Assembly: GCA_023231425.1 (NCBI GenBank)
Contig: JALNVI010000048.1
Coordinates: 1 to 21,349 of the forward strand
Length of the DNA stretch: 21,349 nt
DNA from: Desulforhopalus sp.
GTDB lineage: Bacteria > Desulfobacterota > Desulfobulbia > Desulfobulbales > Desulfocapsaceae
Reading direction: 5' to 3'
Part shown: positions 14,881 to 21,349 of the stretch, piece after piece
Numbering within the stretch: the stretch's first letter is position 1
Layout of the letters: every line of letters begins with the position of its first letter
Notes under the pieces: generated by a model
What the model was told of the DNA's origin: nothing
Seen by the model: the letters and a program-made list of their open reading frames with translations, nothing else
Databases searched by the model: none
Made by a program: the position numbers and the translations under genes

Positions 14881-16185
14881 ATGAAGAAAGCAATTATTAC
14901 CACCCTCGGCTGCAAGGTTAACCAGCTGGAATCGGCCGCCATCGGCGCGGCTCTGGAAAATGCGGGGATACCCGTCTCTTCTGAAAAGGATACTGCAGAC
15001 ATCATTATCCTTAACACCTGCACCGTAACCGCCCACGCCTCTGCCCAGTCGCGGCAGAAACTGCGCCACCTGCTGCGAAAAAACCCGGAGGCCGATATCT
15101 ACATCACCGGCTGCCACGCCGAAGAGGCTCACGAGGAGCTGGAGAAGATGGAGGAACTGCACGGTCGCAATTTCTCCATCTACGGGAATAATCACAAAGA
15201 CAGCCTCGCAGCCAACGCCATTGCGGGTACCCACCACAGCGACGTCGGCAACATCATGCAGGCCCGCGAGGTCACCCGCCTGCCGATGACCCGCTTTGCC
15301 CGCCGCACCCGCGCCTATCTGCGCATCCAGGACGGCTGTAATGCCTTTTGCAGCTACTGCATCGTGCCCTACACCCGAGGCCCGAGCCGCAGTCTGCCGA
15401 TGGCGGAGGTTGTGGAACAGGCACGCGCCTTCGCGAATTCCGGCCATCTCGAACTGGTGCTCACCGGCATCCACCTCGGTCTCTACGGTGCTGATCTCAA
15501 GCCGCAGGAGAACCTTGTTTCTCTGCTCGACGTCCTCACGGCAAGTTTGCCTCAGCTTCGCTTCCGTATCAGCTCCCTTGAACCAGTAGAGATTGACAAC
15601 GCCCTGCTGTCGCTGATGGCCAACCGCTCCGGCATCCAGCCCCATCTGCACATCCCCCTGCAGAGCGGCTGCGACACAATTCTCAAGGCGATGAACCGCC
15701 GCTACACCACGGCGCAGTTCCGAGAGGTCATTGCAAACTGCCACCGGCATATTCCCGGCCTTGCCATCGGCATAGATATTCTTGCGGGTTTTCCCGGTGA
15801 GACCGAAGCCGATTTTACCCGCGCGGTACAATTCCTTGAGAGTCTTGACTTTACCTATCTGCACGTCTTCCCCTACTCCATACGCCCTGGCACCCGTGCC
15901 GCTGAATTGCCGGACCAGGTGCCACAGGCCGAGAAGGAACGGCGCGCGGCCATACTCCGCGAACTGAGCGGGCAGCGGAAACAGGCCTTCTATAAAAGCC
16001 AGCTTGGTACAATTCACCCGGTGATCTTCGAGGGCAGACGAGATCACAGCGGCAACCTCAAGGGTTTTACTGACAACTATGTTGATATCCGCGCAATCGG
16101 AGATGACTCCCTGCTCCGCAGCCGGTTGAAAACCCGGTTGAATACGCTGGAAGATGGTATAGTTCACGGTGAAATTATTCCCTGA
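14881..16185 (+). CDS. mtaB: tRNA t6A37 methylthiotransferase MtaB
   Basis: Radical-SAM enzyme that converts t6A37 to ms2t6A37 in tRNAs reading ANN codons. It has 434 residues. The N-terminal methylthiotransferase domain has TLGCKVNQLES with Cys11 and further ligands at Cys47 and Cys78. The radical-SAM motif is C153-x3-C157-x2-C160 (DGCNAFCSYCIVPYTRG). A short TRAM-like domain closes the protein (about 370-430). The TLGCKVNQ opening favours MtaB over MiaB or RimO. The ribosome-binding site is weak. Element C lies before it and short element D after it. Confidence 0.94.
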   Translation: MKKAIITTLGCKVNQLESAAIGAALENAGIPVSSEKDTADIIILNTCTVTAHASAQSRQKLRHLLRKNPEADIYITGCHAEEAHEELEKMEELHGRNFSIYGNNHKDSLAANAIAGTHHSDVGNIMQAREVTRLPMTRFARRTRAYLRIQDGCNAFCSYCIVPYTRGPSRSLPMAEVVEQARAFANSGHLELVLTGIHLGLYGADLKPQENLVSLLDVLTASLPQLRFRISSLEPVEIDNALLSLMANRSGIQPHLHIPLQSGCDTILKAMNRRYTTAQFREVIANCHRHIPGLAIGIDILAGFPGETEADFTRAVQFLESLDFTYLHVFPYSIRPGTRAAELPDQVPQAEKERRAAILRELSGQRKQAFYKSQLGTIHPVIFEGRRDHSGNLKGFTDNYVDIRAIGDDSLLRSRLKTRLNTLEDGIVHGEIIP

Positions 16186-16190
16186 AAGAC

Positions 16191-16256
16191 GGGTTATTCA
16201 AGGTACCCATAAGGGAACATCGAATATGAACGGAATACGAGGTTCTTCAAGATACC
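16191..16256 (-). repeat. Shortened interspersed element, copy D
   Basis: 66 bases starting five bases after the mtaB stop. The first part, GGTTATTCAAGGTACCCATAAG, is an outward-facing element end. The second part, CATCGAATATGAACGGAATACG through TTCTTCAAGATACC, is the other end as seen in copies B and C. The core is missing. It looks like an internal deletion or two overlapping ends left by successive events. Confidence 0.75.
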
Positions 16257-16283
16257 AATAAGAATCACGGAGAGGAACAGCAG

Positions 16284-17537
16284 ATGAAAAACGAGTCACC
16301 ACGCAAGATTGAAATTATCGCCATCGGCGATGAATTGACCTCCGGTCGAATCCGTAACACCACCAGTGGATATGCAGCCCGACAGCTCTTCGAAGCAGGC
16401 TATGATATCTGCGCCATGAACACCATCGGAGACGACCCTCATCAGATCGGTGAGGCAATCAAACGTGCTCTGCGCCGGGCGAACGCCATCATTGTCACCG
16501 GCGGACTCGGCTCCACCGACGACGACCTCACCACCGACGCAGTCTGCTCGGCTTTCAATCTGCCCACCGAGAAAAACGCCGCCGTCCTCACTGCCATCCG
16601 TTCCCACGTGGGCGTGGAACACGGGGCCCTGCCCGCCGGACTTGAAAAACTGGCCCTGCTGCCGCAGGGAGCAATTCCCTTCGACCCCAGTCGCCAGATG
16701 TCAGGTTATCTGCTGGTCTTCAATACACGGCCGATCTTCTTTCTGCCCGGCATTCCGGAACAGATGCGGCTGCTGATGGAGGAAGAGGTGCTGCCGAAAC
16801 TGCCCACTCTCGGCAGCAACTATCGACTCTCCACCTGTCAGCGGCTCTTTCGCGTCTTTAATATGGATGAACTTGAGGTGAACCAGCGGATTGCCAGACT
16901 GTCACTCCACCCCAACGCCCACGTGGGATACTACCCCGTCTTTCCGGAGGTGCATGTCAATCTAACCGTCCGCGACCCGGAAGAGTGCGAAACCAATGAC
17001 GCCTTTGCCACCGCCGCAGCCGCCATTGAATCTGCCCTCGGAGATGCAATCTTCGGCTACGACCGCGACTCCATGGAGATTGTCACCGGACATCTGCTGA
17101 AGATGAAGAAGCTGACGCTTGCTACGGCAGAATCCTGCACCGGCGGGCTGATCGGGCAAATGATTACTAATGTGCCCGGCAGCTCCACCTTTTTCCTCGG
17201 CGGCGTGATCTCCTACTCCAACGACATAAAAAGTAAACTTCTCGGGATTGACCCGGCGCTCATTGAACGGGTCGGCGCGGTAAGCCATGAGGTGGCTGAC
17301 GCCATGGCTCAGGGCATCCGCCAGCTCAGCGGTGCTGACATCAGCCTTGCCGTGACCGGCATTGCCGGCCCCGGTGGTGGCAGCAAAAAGAAACCGGTGG
17401 GTACTGTTTATGTTGCCATGGCGGATAAAACCGGCATTGAAGTGAAGCGTTGTTCCTTCACCGGCAACCGTCGACAGATTCGCCTGCTCACCGCCTTCAC
17501 GGCCCTCGACATGGTGCGCCGCCACCTGCGCGGCTGA
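16284..17537 (+). CDS. cinA: CinA: NMN deamidase / competence-damage protein
   Basis: A 417-residue two-domain protein. The N-terminal half resembles molybdopterin-binding (MoaB-like) domains, with GGLGSTDDD at 73-81; it acts as an ADP-ribose pyrophosphatase in studied members. The C-terminal half is the PncC domain with AESCTGG (282-288) and TGIAGPGGG (358-366), which deamidates NMN to nicotinate mononucleotide and so recycles the by-product of NAD-dependent DNA ligase. GGAGAGGAACAGCAG precedes the ATG. cinA next to recA is a common bacterial arrangement, here split by element E. It complements PncB in the pyridine nucleotide cycle. Confidence 0.94.
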   Translation: MKNESPRKIEIIAIGDELTSGRIRNTTSGYAARQLFEAGYDICAMNTIGDDPHQIGEAIKRALRRANAIIVTGGLGSTDDDLTTDAVCSAFNLPTEKNAAVLTAIRSHVGVEHGALPAGLEKLALLPQGAIPFDPSRQMSGYLLVFNTRPIFFLPGIPEQMRLLMEEEVLPKLPTLGSNYRLSTCQRLFRVFNMDELEVNQRIARLSLHPNAHVGYYPVFPEVHVNLTVRDPEECETNDAFATAAAAIESALGDAIFGYDRDSMEIVTGHLLKMKKLTLATAESCTGGLIGQMITNVPGSSTFFLGGVISYSNDIKSKLLGIDPALIERVGAVSHEVADAMAQGIRQLSGADISLAVTGIAGPGGGSKKKPVGTVYVAMADKTGIEVKRCSFTGNRRQIRLLTAFTALDMVRRHLRG

Positions 17538-17544
17538 GGAATAT

Positions 17545-17563
17545 TCCGAGGATAAATTTTTTA
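17545..17563 (+). repeat. Small fragment of the interspersed element core
   Basis: CCGAGGATAAATTTTTTAC, directly after the cinA stop, matches the core segment CGGAGGATAAATTTTTGAC of the full elements and sits just before copy E. It may be a remnant of an earlier insertion. Confidence 0.5.
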
Positions 17564-17565
17564 CC

Positions 17566-17739
17566 GGGAAACTCGAATAATTTTGTATTTCGTTCATATT
17601 CAAGACACAGGAGAAAATTTACCACAGGCATCTGTTTGATATCGGAGTCTAACGCATACTTCGACGTCTCGTTCCTCGCTTTGTCGGAGGATAAATTTTT
17701 GACTGTAACGAAGAAGATGGGCGATTATTCAAGGTCCCC
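17566..17739 (+). repeat. Interspersed MITE-like element, copy E (most complete)
   Basis: About 174 bases between cinA and recA, bounded by GGGAAACTCGAATAA and TTATTCAAGGTCCCC. It includes the left block TTTCGTTCATATTCAAG, the GGAGTCTAACGCATACTT segment also seen in copy C, the core CCTCGCTTTGTCGGAGGA and the right block GAAGAAGATGGGCGATTATTC. It ends 25 bases before the recA ATG, leaving only the ribosome-binding region outside. Confidence 0.88.
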
Positions 17740-17764
17740 ATAAACAATTACAGGAGGATATCCC

Positions 17765-18838
17765 ATGGCAGCAGCTCCCAAAGATAAGATGAGCAGCGTC
17801 GATAACGCTATCTCACAAATTCAACGCCAGTTCGGCAAGGGCTCCATTATGCGCCTCGGCAGTCAGGAGCATGCAAATGTCCCGGTCATTTCCACCGGTG
17901 CCTTGAGCCTCGACATCGCCCTTGGCATTGGCGGCCTGCCCAAAGGGAGAATGACTGAAGTATACGGCCCGGAATCCTCCGGGAAAACAACCCTCGCCCT
18001 GCATGTCGTCGCCGAAGCACAGAAACTGGGAGGCACCGCAGCCTTCATTGATGCCGAGCATGCCCTCGACACCAGCTACGCATCCCGTCTCGGCGTGGAT
18101 ATCGACAACCTTCTCGTCTCCCAGCCGGACTTCGGCGAACAGGCGCTGGAAATCGCTGAAATCCTCATCCGTTCCGGGGGGATAGACGTTATCGTCATTG
18201 ACTCGGTCGCAGCCCTGGTACCCCGCGCGGAAATTGATGGCAACGTCGGAGACGCCCACGTCGGCCTGCAGGCGCGCCTGATGTCCCAGGCGATGCGTAA
18301 ATTCGCCGGAGTGCTCAGCCGCAGCAATACCATCCTCATTTTCATCAACCAGATCCGCATGAAAATCGGCGTGATGTTTGGCAATCCCGAAACCACCACC
18401 GGCGGTAACGCCCTTAAATTCTACTCATCCATCCGCCTTGATATTCGCCGTATCGGCCAGCTCAAAGATGGCCAGGATCTGATCGGCAACCGGACCCGGG
18501 TAAAGGTGGTAAAAAACAAGATGGCACCGCCCTTCAAAGAGGCGGAGTTCGATATTATCTACGGAGAAGGCTTCTCCAAAGTCGGTGATATGATCGATCT
18601 CGCCGTCAATCTTGAGATTGTGGAGAAAAGCGGCTCATGGTACTCCTACAATAACGAGCGCATCGGTCAGGGCCGTGAAAATGCAAAACGTTTTCTCAAG
18701 GACAACCCCGTAATGGCGGCCGATATTGAGCACAAGGTGTGCCTCGCCTATGGCTTGCCGACTGGGCCGGATGTGCCGGATATGCCGGATGTACCGATAA
18801 GTGAAGAAAAACCCGCTCCGCCGGAACAGGAAGACTGA
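17765..18838 (+). CDS. recA: Recombinase RecA
   Basis: ATP-dependent strand-exchange protein for homologous recombination and LexA cleavage. The 357-residue length is typical. Walker A GPESSGKT is at 68-75, the Walker B strand VIVIDSVAAL at about 141-150, and the DNA-binding loop region FGNPETTTGGNALKFYSS is intact. The C-terminus is acidic and carries a short Pro-Asp-Val/Met repeat (PDVPDMPDVP) from a 9-base tandem repeat. AGGAGG seven bases before the ATG is the best ribosome-binding site in the window. I found no recognisable LexA box before it; element E fills the spacer. A terminator hairpin follows. Confidence 0.98.
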   Translation: MAAAPKDKMSSVDNAISQIQRQFGKGSIMRLGSQEHANVPVISTGALSLDIALGIGGLPKGRMTEVYGPESSGKTTLALHVVAEAQKLGGTAAFIDAEHALDTSYASRLGVDIDNLLVSQPDFGEQALEIAEILIRSGGIDVIVIDSVAALVPRAEIDGNVGDAHVGLQARLMSQAMRKFAGVLSRSNTILIFINQIRMKIGVMFGNPETTTGGNALKFYSSIRLDIRRIGQLKDGQDLIGNRTRVKVVKNKMAPPFKEAEFDIIYGEGFSKVGDMIDLAVNLEIVEKSGSWYSYNNERIGQGRENAKRFLKDNPVMAADIEHKVCLAYGLPTGPDVPDMPDVPISEEKPAPPEQED

Positions 18839-18892
18839 GGGCATTTTACGATATTCCCTCTCTGCATACTTTCGGCACAGGCTGAATTCCCC

Positions 18893-18925
18893 GGGCGGGC
18901 TCGCAAGAGTCCGCCCTTCCTTTTT
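18893..18925 (+). terminator. Rho-independent terminator after recA
   Basis: GGGCGGGCTC (18893-18902) pairs with GAGTCCGCCC (18907-18916), ten base pairs with one G-T, around a GCAA loop. TTCCTTTTT follows. The T-run ends only 14 bases before the ATG of the next gene, so the hairpin is also in that gene's leader if there is read-through. Confidence 0.8.
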
Positions 18926-18939
18926 CCAGCAGGTATCTC

Positions 18940-20328
18940 ATGCAGAAGACAGACAAATACGATGTCATCATTGTCGGTGGCGGCCCTGCGGGTCTTTTTG
19001 CCGCCTGGTACCTCGCCGAACACTCCAGTCTGCGTGTTCTGGTTATTGAGAAGGGACGTGCCCCGCAGGATCGCAAATGTCCAATAAAAGATAAGGGCTG
19101 CATAAAGTGCAAGCCCTGTAATATTCTCTGCGGCATCGGTGGCGCCGGGCTTTTTTCCGACGGTAAACTCAACTTTATCCATAAGCTTGGCAAGACCGAT
19201 CTCACCCAGTTCATGTCAGTCTCCAGTGCGAAAGAGCTGATTAACGAAACCGAAGAGATCTACAACCACTTCGGTATGAACGGTTGCATCTATCCAACCG
19301 ACATGAACCGTGCCGAAGAGATTCGCAAAGAGGCACGCAAGCATGGCATTGATCTGCTCATCATCAAACAGAAGCACCTCGGAAGCGACAACCTGCCCAG
19401 GCACATAACCCAAATGGCGAAGTATGTGGAGGAGAAGGGAGTGGAGTTTCACTGTATGGAAGAAGCAACCAATGTGCTGGTGAAAGAGAACTCGGTGGTG
19501 GGAGTGGTGACGAATAAAGGCGAATATCACGCCCCCAACGTTATCCTCGCCCCTGGTCGGGTCGGTGCGGAATGGGTCGCACGGGTAGTGCAGGCTCAGG
19601 GCATCACCGTCCGCCAGCGCGGCATTGAGGTAGGCGTGCGGGTTGAGGTACACAACGAGATCATGCAGGACCTCTGTTCCATTATCTACGACCCGACCTT
19701 CTTTATTCAGACCGCGAAATATGACGACCAGACCCGCACCTTCTGTACCAACTACGGCGGTTTTGTGGCGCTGGAAAACTATCAGGACTTTGTCTGCGTC
19801 AACGGTCATGCGCTGATGGAGAAAAAGAGTGAAAATACCAACTTCGCCTTTCTCTCCAAGGTAGTGCTCAACAACCCGGTAGAAGACAACCAGGCCTACG
19901 GCGAATCTATCGGCAAACTGGCTACCCTTATCGGCGGCGGCAAACCGATCCTGCAGCGATTCGGCGACCTCAAACGCGGGCGCCGCTCCACCTGGAACCG
20001 GGTGAGGCACAGCTCCATAGAGCCGACCTTTACCAGCGTCACCTGCGGTGATATCGCCATGGCCCTGCCGGAGCGAATTCTCACCAACCTTGTAGACGGC
20101 ATTGAGCAGCTCAACGAAATAATCCCTGGCGTGGCCAATGACGGAACGCTGCTTTACGCCCCGGAGATCAAATTTTTTGCCACCCAAGTCACGACAGACA
20201 ACAACCTTGAAACAAAGGTTCACGGTCTCTTTGTGGCAGGCGATGGTCCTGGCGTTGCGGGTAACATCGTTTCCGCCACGGCCACTGCCCTTATTCCGTG
20301 CAAAGAGATTCTCAAGCGGATATCATGA
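18940..20328 (+). CDS. FAD-dependent dehydrogenase, COG2509-like
   Basis: A 462-residue flavoprotein. The FAD-binding Rossmann motif GGGPAG is at 13-18 near the N-terminus, the second half of the dinucleotide site is around LAPGRVGAEW, and a C-terminal GLFVAGDGPGVAGNIVSA closes the FAD site. A cysteine-rich segment follows the Rossmann fold: Cys47, 54, 57, 60 and 64, then GIGGAGLFSDGKLN. This pattern is a hallmark of the uncharacterised COG2509 family. The spacing could hold an iron-sulfur cluster, but that is inference. The substrate is unknown. The ribosome-binding site is weak. Downstream rubredoxin could be an electron partner, though it has its own promoter. Confidence 0.85.
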   Translation: MQKTDKYDVIIVGGGPAGLFAAWYLAEHSSLRVLVIEKGRAPQDRKCPIKDKGCIKCKPCNILCGIGGAGLFSDGKLNFIHKLGKTDLTQFMSVSSAKELINETEEIYNHFGMNGCIYPTDMNRAEEIRKEARKHGIDLLIIKQKHLGSDNLPRHITQMAKYVEEKGVEFHCMEEATNVLVKENSVVGVVTNKGEYHAPNVILAPGRVGAEWVARVVQAQGITVRQRGIEVGVRVEVHNEIMQDLCSIIYDPTFFIQTAKYDDQTRTFCTNYGGFVALENYQDFVCVNGHALMEKKSENTNFAFLSKVVLNNPVEDNQAYGESIGKLATLIGGGKPILQRFGDLKRGRRSTWNRVRHSSIEPTFTSVTCGDIAMALPERILTNLVDGIEQLNEIIPGVANDGTLLYAPEIKFFATQVTTDNNLETKVHGLFVAGDGPGVAGNIVSATATALIPCKEILKRIS

Positions 20329-20411
20329 GGGTTCATCTGCGCATAAAACTGTTTTTTACGATAAAAGATAAGAAAACAGGAGTGAAAGAGAGAAAATTTT
20401 CCACTCTTTCC

Positions 20412-20439
20412 TTGACTCCAAATTCGGAGATGCTATAGT
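20412..20439 (+). promoter_or_regulatory. Strong sigma70-type promoter of rubredoxin
   Basis: TTGACT (20412-20417) and TATAGT (20434-20439) are separated by 16 bases. Each box matches consensus at five of six positions. The predicted start is near 20446, about 45 bases before the rubredoxin ATG. Confidence 0.75.
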
Positions 20440-20455
20440 TTTCGGCGTAGTATTG

Positions 20456-20468
20456 GAGAATCATTATC
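20456..20468 (+). promoter_or_regulatory. Fur/PerR-like operator in the rubredoxin leader
   Basis: GAGAAT-C-ATTATC is a 6-1-6 inverted repeat differing by one base from GATAAT-N-ATTATC, the core of Fur-family boxes. It lies just downstream of the expected transcription start, where a repressor would block elongation or initiation. PerR of sulfate reducers controls rubredoxin-like and peroxidase genes, which makes the placement meaningful. Whether the regulator is Fur or PerR cannot be told. Confidence 0.45.
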
Positions 20469-20489
20469 AATAAAAAAAAGGAGAACAAC

Positions 20490-20654
20490 ATGGCAGACAT
20501 GAAAAAAATGGAATGTCCCTGCAGCTACATATATGATCCCGAAGTTGGTGATCCCGATAACGGTGTAGAGCCTGGTACCGCCTGGGAAGATGTCCCGGAA
20601 GACTGGGTCTGCCCACTCTGTGGAGCAGAGAAAGACTCTTTCTTCGACGTATGA
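20490..20654 (+). CDS. Rubredoxin with altered first iron-binding knuckle
   Basis: A 54-residue protein. AAGGAG lies six bases before the ATG. Rubredoxins are small one-iron electron carriers, in anaerobes often donating to oxygen- or peroxide-detoxifying enzymes. The body YIYDPEVGDPDNGVEPGTAW and the second knuckle WVCPLCGAEKDSFF are canonical. The first knuckle reads M-E-C9-P-C11-S-Y rather than C-x2-C-G-Y, so the two cysteines are one residue closer than usual and the glycine is a serine. Four cysteines in total remain (9, 11, 41, 44). The gene has a strong promoter, a possible Fur/PerR box and a strong terminator, so it is probably monocistronic. Confidence 0.93.
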   Translation: MADMKKMECPCSYIYDPEVGDPDNGVEPGTAWEDVPEDWVCPLCGAEKDSFFDV

Positions 20655-20672
20655 GAAATCGTTTTTTTGATG

Positions 20673-20701
20673 AGGCCCTGCCATTCGGCAGGGCCTTTTT
20701 T
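20673..20701 (+). terminator. Rho-independent terminator after rubredoxin
   Basis: AGGCCCTGCC (20673-20682) pairs perfectly with GGCAGGGCCT (20687-20696) around ATTC, followed by a run of six T. It separates rubredoxin from the peroxiredoxin gene, whose ATG is only 26 bases further on. Some read-through or a separate promoter is needed for the latter. Confidence 0.93.
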
Positions 20702-20726
20702 CATTTAACCATACAAGGAGAACATT

Positions 20727-21320
20727 ATGAGTCTGTTAGTAACCAATCCCGCCCCGGATTTCACCGCCACCGCCGTCATGCCAGACAACTCTTTCAAAGA
20801 GGACTTCACCCTCTCTGATTACAAAGGCAGGTACGTGATGCTCTTCTTCTATCCGATGGACTTCACCTTCGTCTGCCCCTCGGAGATCATCGCGTTCAAC
20901 AAGGCGCTTGATACCTTCAAGACCGCCAACTGTGAGGTGATCAGCGTCTCCATCGACTCCCATTTCACCCACCTTGCGTGGAAAAACACCCCGGTGAACA
21001 ACGGTGGTATCGGCGACATCCGTTTTCCGATGGTCTCCGACCTCGACAAATCCATCTCACAGAAATATGGCGTCCTGCTAAACAACTCCATCGCTCTGCG
21101 CGGCCTCTTCATCATCGACCGTAAAGGGATCATCCGCCATGCCACCATTAACGACCTGCCCCTCGGTCGCGACGTGAATGAAACACTGCGTGTTCTTGAT
21201 GCCCTGCAGTTCACCGAAAAATACGGCGATGTCTGCCCCGCCAACTGGCACAAAGGGGACGAGGCAATGAAACCAAGCGCCGAAGGTGTTGCTGAATATC
21301 TGAGCAAGCATGGGAAATAA
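20727..21320 (+). CDS. Typical 2-Cys peroxiredoxin (AhpC/Prx1 family)
   Basis: Reduces hydrogen peroxide and organic peroxides in the cytosol. The 197-residue length is typical. The peroxidatic Cys50 lies in YPMDFTFVCPSE, and the resolving Cys170 in GDVCPANW. The GGIGD motif linked with easily over-oxidised forms is present, but the C-terminal YF helix motif is not. AAGGAG lies eight bases before the ATG. It follows rubredoxin; the pair makes sense as an oxidative-stress unit in an anaerobe. No AhpF or dedicated reductase is seen, so the electron donor (thioredoxin or rubredoxin) is unknown. The window ends 29 bases after the stop. Confidence 0.95.
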   Translation: MSLLVTNPAPDFTATAVMPDNSFKEDFTLSDYKGRYVMLFFYPMDFTFVCPSEIIAFNKALDTFKTANCEVISVSIDSHFTHLAWKNTPVNNGGIGDIRFPMVSDLDKSISQKYGVLLNNSIALRGLFIIDRKGIIRHATINDLPLGRDVNETLRVLDALQFTEKYGDVCPANWHKGDEAMKPSAEGVAEYLSKHGK

Positions 21321-21349
21321 CCAGTTGCGATAGAGACGGGAAAAGGGAG

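Noticed and set aside
14785..16167. A 460-codon open frame on the minus strand opposite mtaB
   Set aside because: It is the mirror of mtaB, and its end runs through element C. No family resemblance.
13313..17739. Repeats near mnmA-recA considered as a CRISPR array
   Set aside because: Copies are long, dispersed, in both orientations and separated by genes. There are no regular short repeats with unique spacers.
17450..17743. A 97-codon plus-strand frame across the cinA end and element E
   Set aside because: It overlaps cinA in another frame and continues through the element. Its resemblance to the frame in copy B reflects the repeat, not a gene.
17538..17764. LexA/SOS box before recA
   Set aside because: I looked for the E. 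coli, Gram-positive and GGTT...AACC-type motifs and saw none with convincing symmetry.
20379..20412. GAAAGAG...CTCTTTC inverted repeat after the flavoprotein gene
   Set aside because: Seven-base arms with a 13-base AT-rich loop and no T-run. It overlaps the approach to the rubredoxin promoter, so a terminator is not supported.

Overview
The window is chromosomal DNA from a Gram-negative, probably anaerobic bacterium. Gene content and protein style fit the Desulfobacterota, most plausibly a Desulfobulbales-like sulfur-metabolising lineage. The pointers are rubredoxin beside a 2-Cys peroxiredoxin, two U32-family RNA hydroxylases, FolE2, a COG2509-type flavoprotein and a stand-alone IMP cyclohydrolase domain. 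The placement is inferred from protein resemblance only.

Layout, left to right. (1) 289-3510, minus strand: trpE-trpG-trpD, the first steps of tryptophan synthesis; trpCFBA are not in the window. A G-quadruplex-type purine tract lies just after trpD. (2) 3736-4221, minus strand: rpsT (ribosomal protein S20) with its own terminator, a GTG start, a long leader hairpin and a plausible promoter. (3) 4222-4845: non-coding DNA with three copies of a short palindromic repeat. (4) 4846-9193, minus strand: a tight operon hslR - IMP cyclohydrolase - purN - pyrR - U32 hydroxylase (RlhA-like), mixing purine synthesis, pyrimidine control and ribosome functions. (5) 9331-11926: folE2 (+), a 72-aa coiled-coil hypothetical (-) and pncB (+). 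(6) 11932-13179, minus strand: trhP-like U32 protein, converging on pncB. (7) 13655-18838, plus strand: mnmA - mtaB - cinA - recA. (8) 18940-21320, plus strand: a COG2509 flavoprotein, rubredoxin with a strong promoter and a Fur/PerR-like box, a strong terminator, and a 2-Cys peroxiredoxin.

Two themes link the genes. One is RNA modification: TrhP (U34 hydroxylation) and MnmA (U34 thiolation) are divergent neighbours, followed by MtaB (ms2t6A37), with the RlhA-like rRNA enzyme elsewhere in the window. The other is nucleotide and NAD metabolism: PurN, IMP cyclohydrolase, PyrR, PncB and CinA.

The most unusual signal is a family of short interspersed elements of about 165-175 bp with terminal inverted repeats near TTATGGGGACCTTGAATAA. 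Four near-full copies (3552-3715, 13313-13486, 14701-14869, 17566-17739) and two shortened ones (1368-1410, 16191-16256) sit in spacers of the trp and mnmA-recA gene runs. They look like non-autonomous MITEs. One copy has apparently replaced the 3' end of mnmA, adding about 26 residues, and another fills the cinA-recA spacer. No transposase gene is present in the window.
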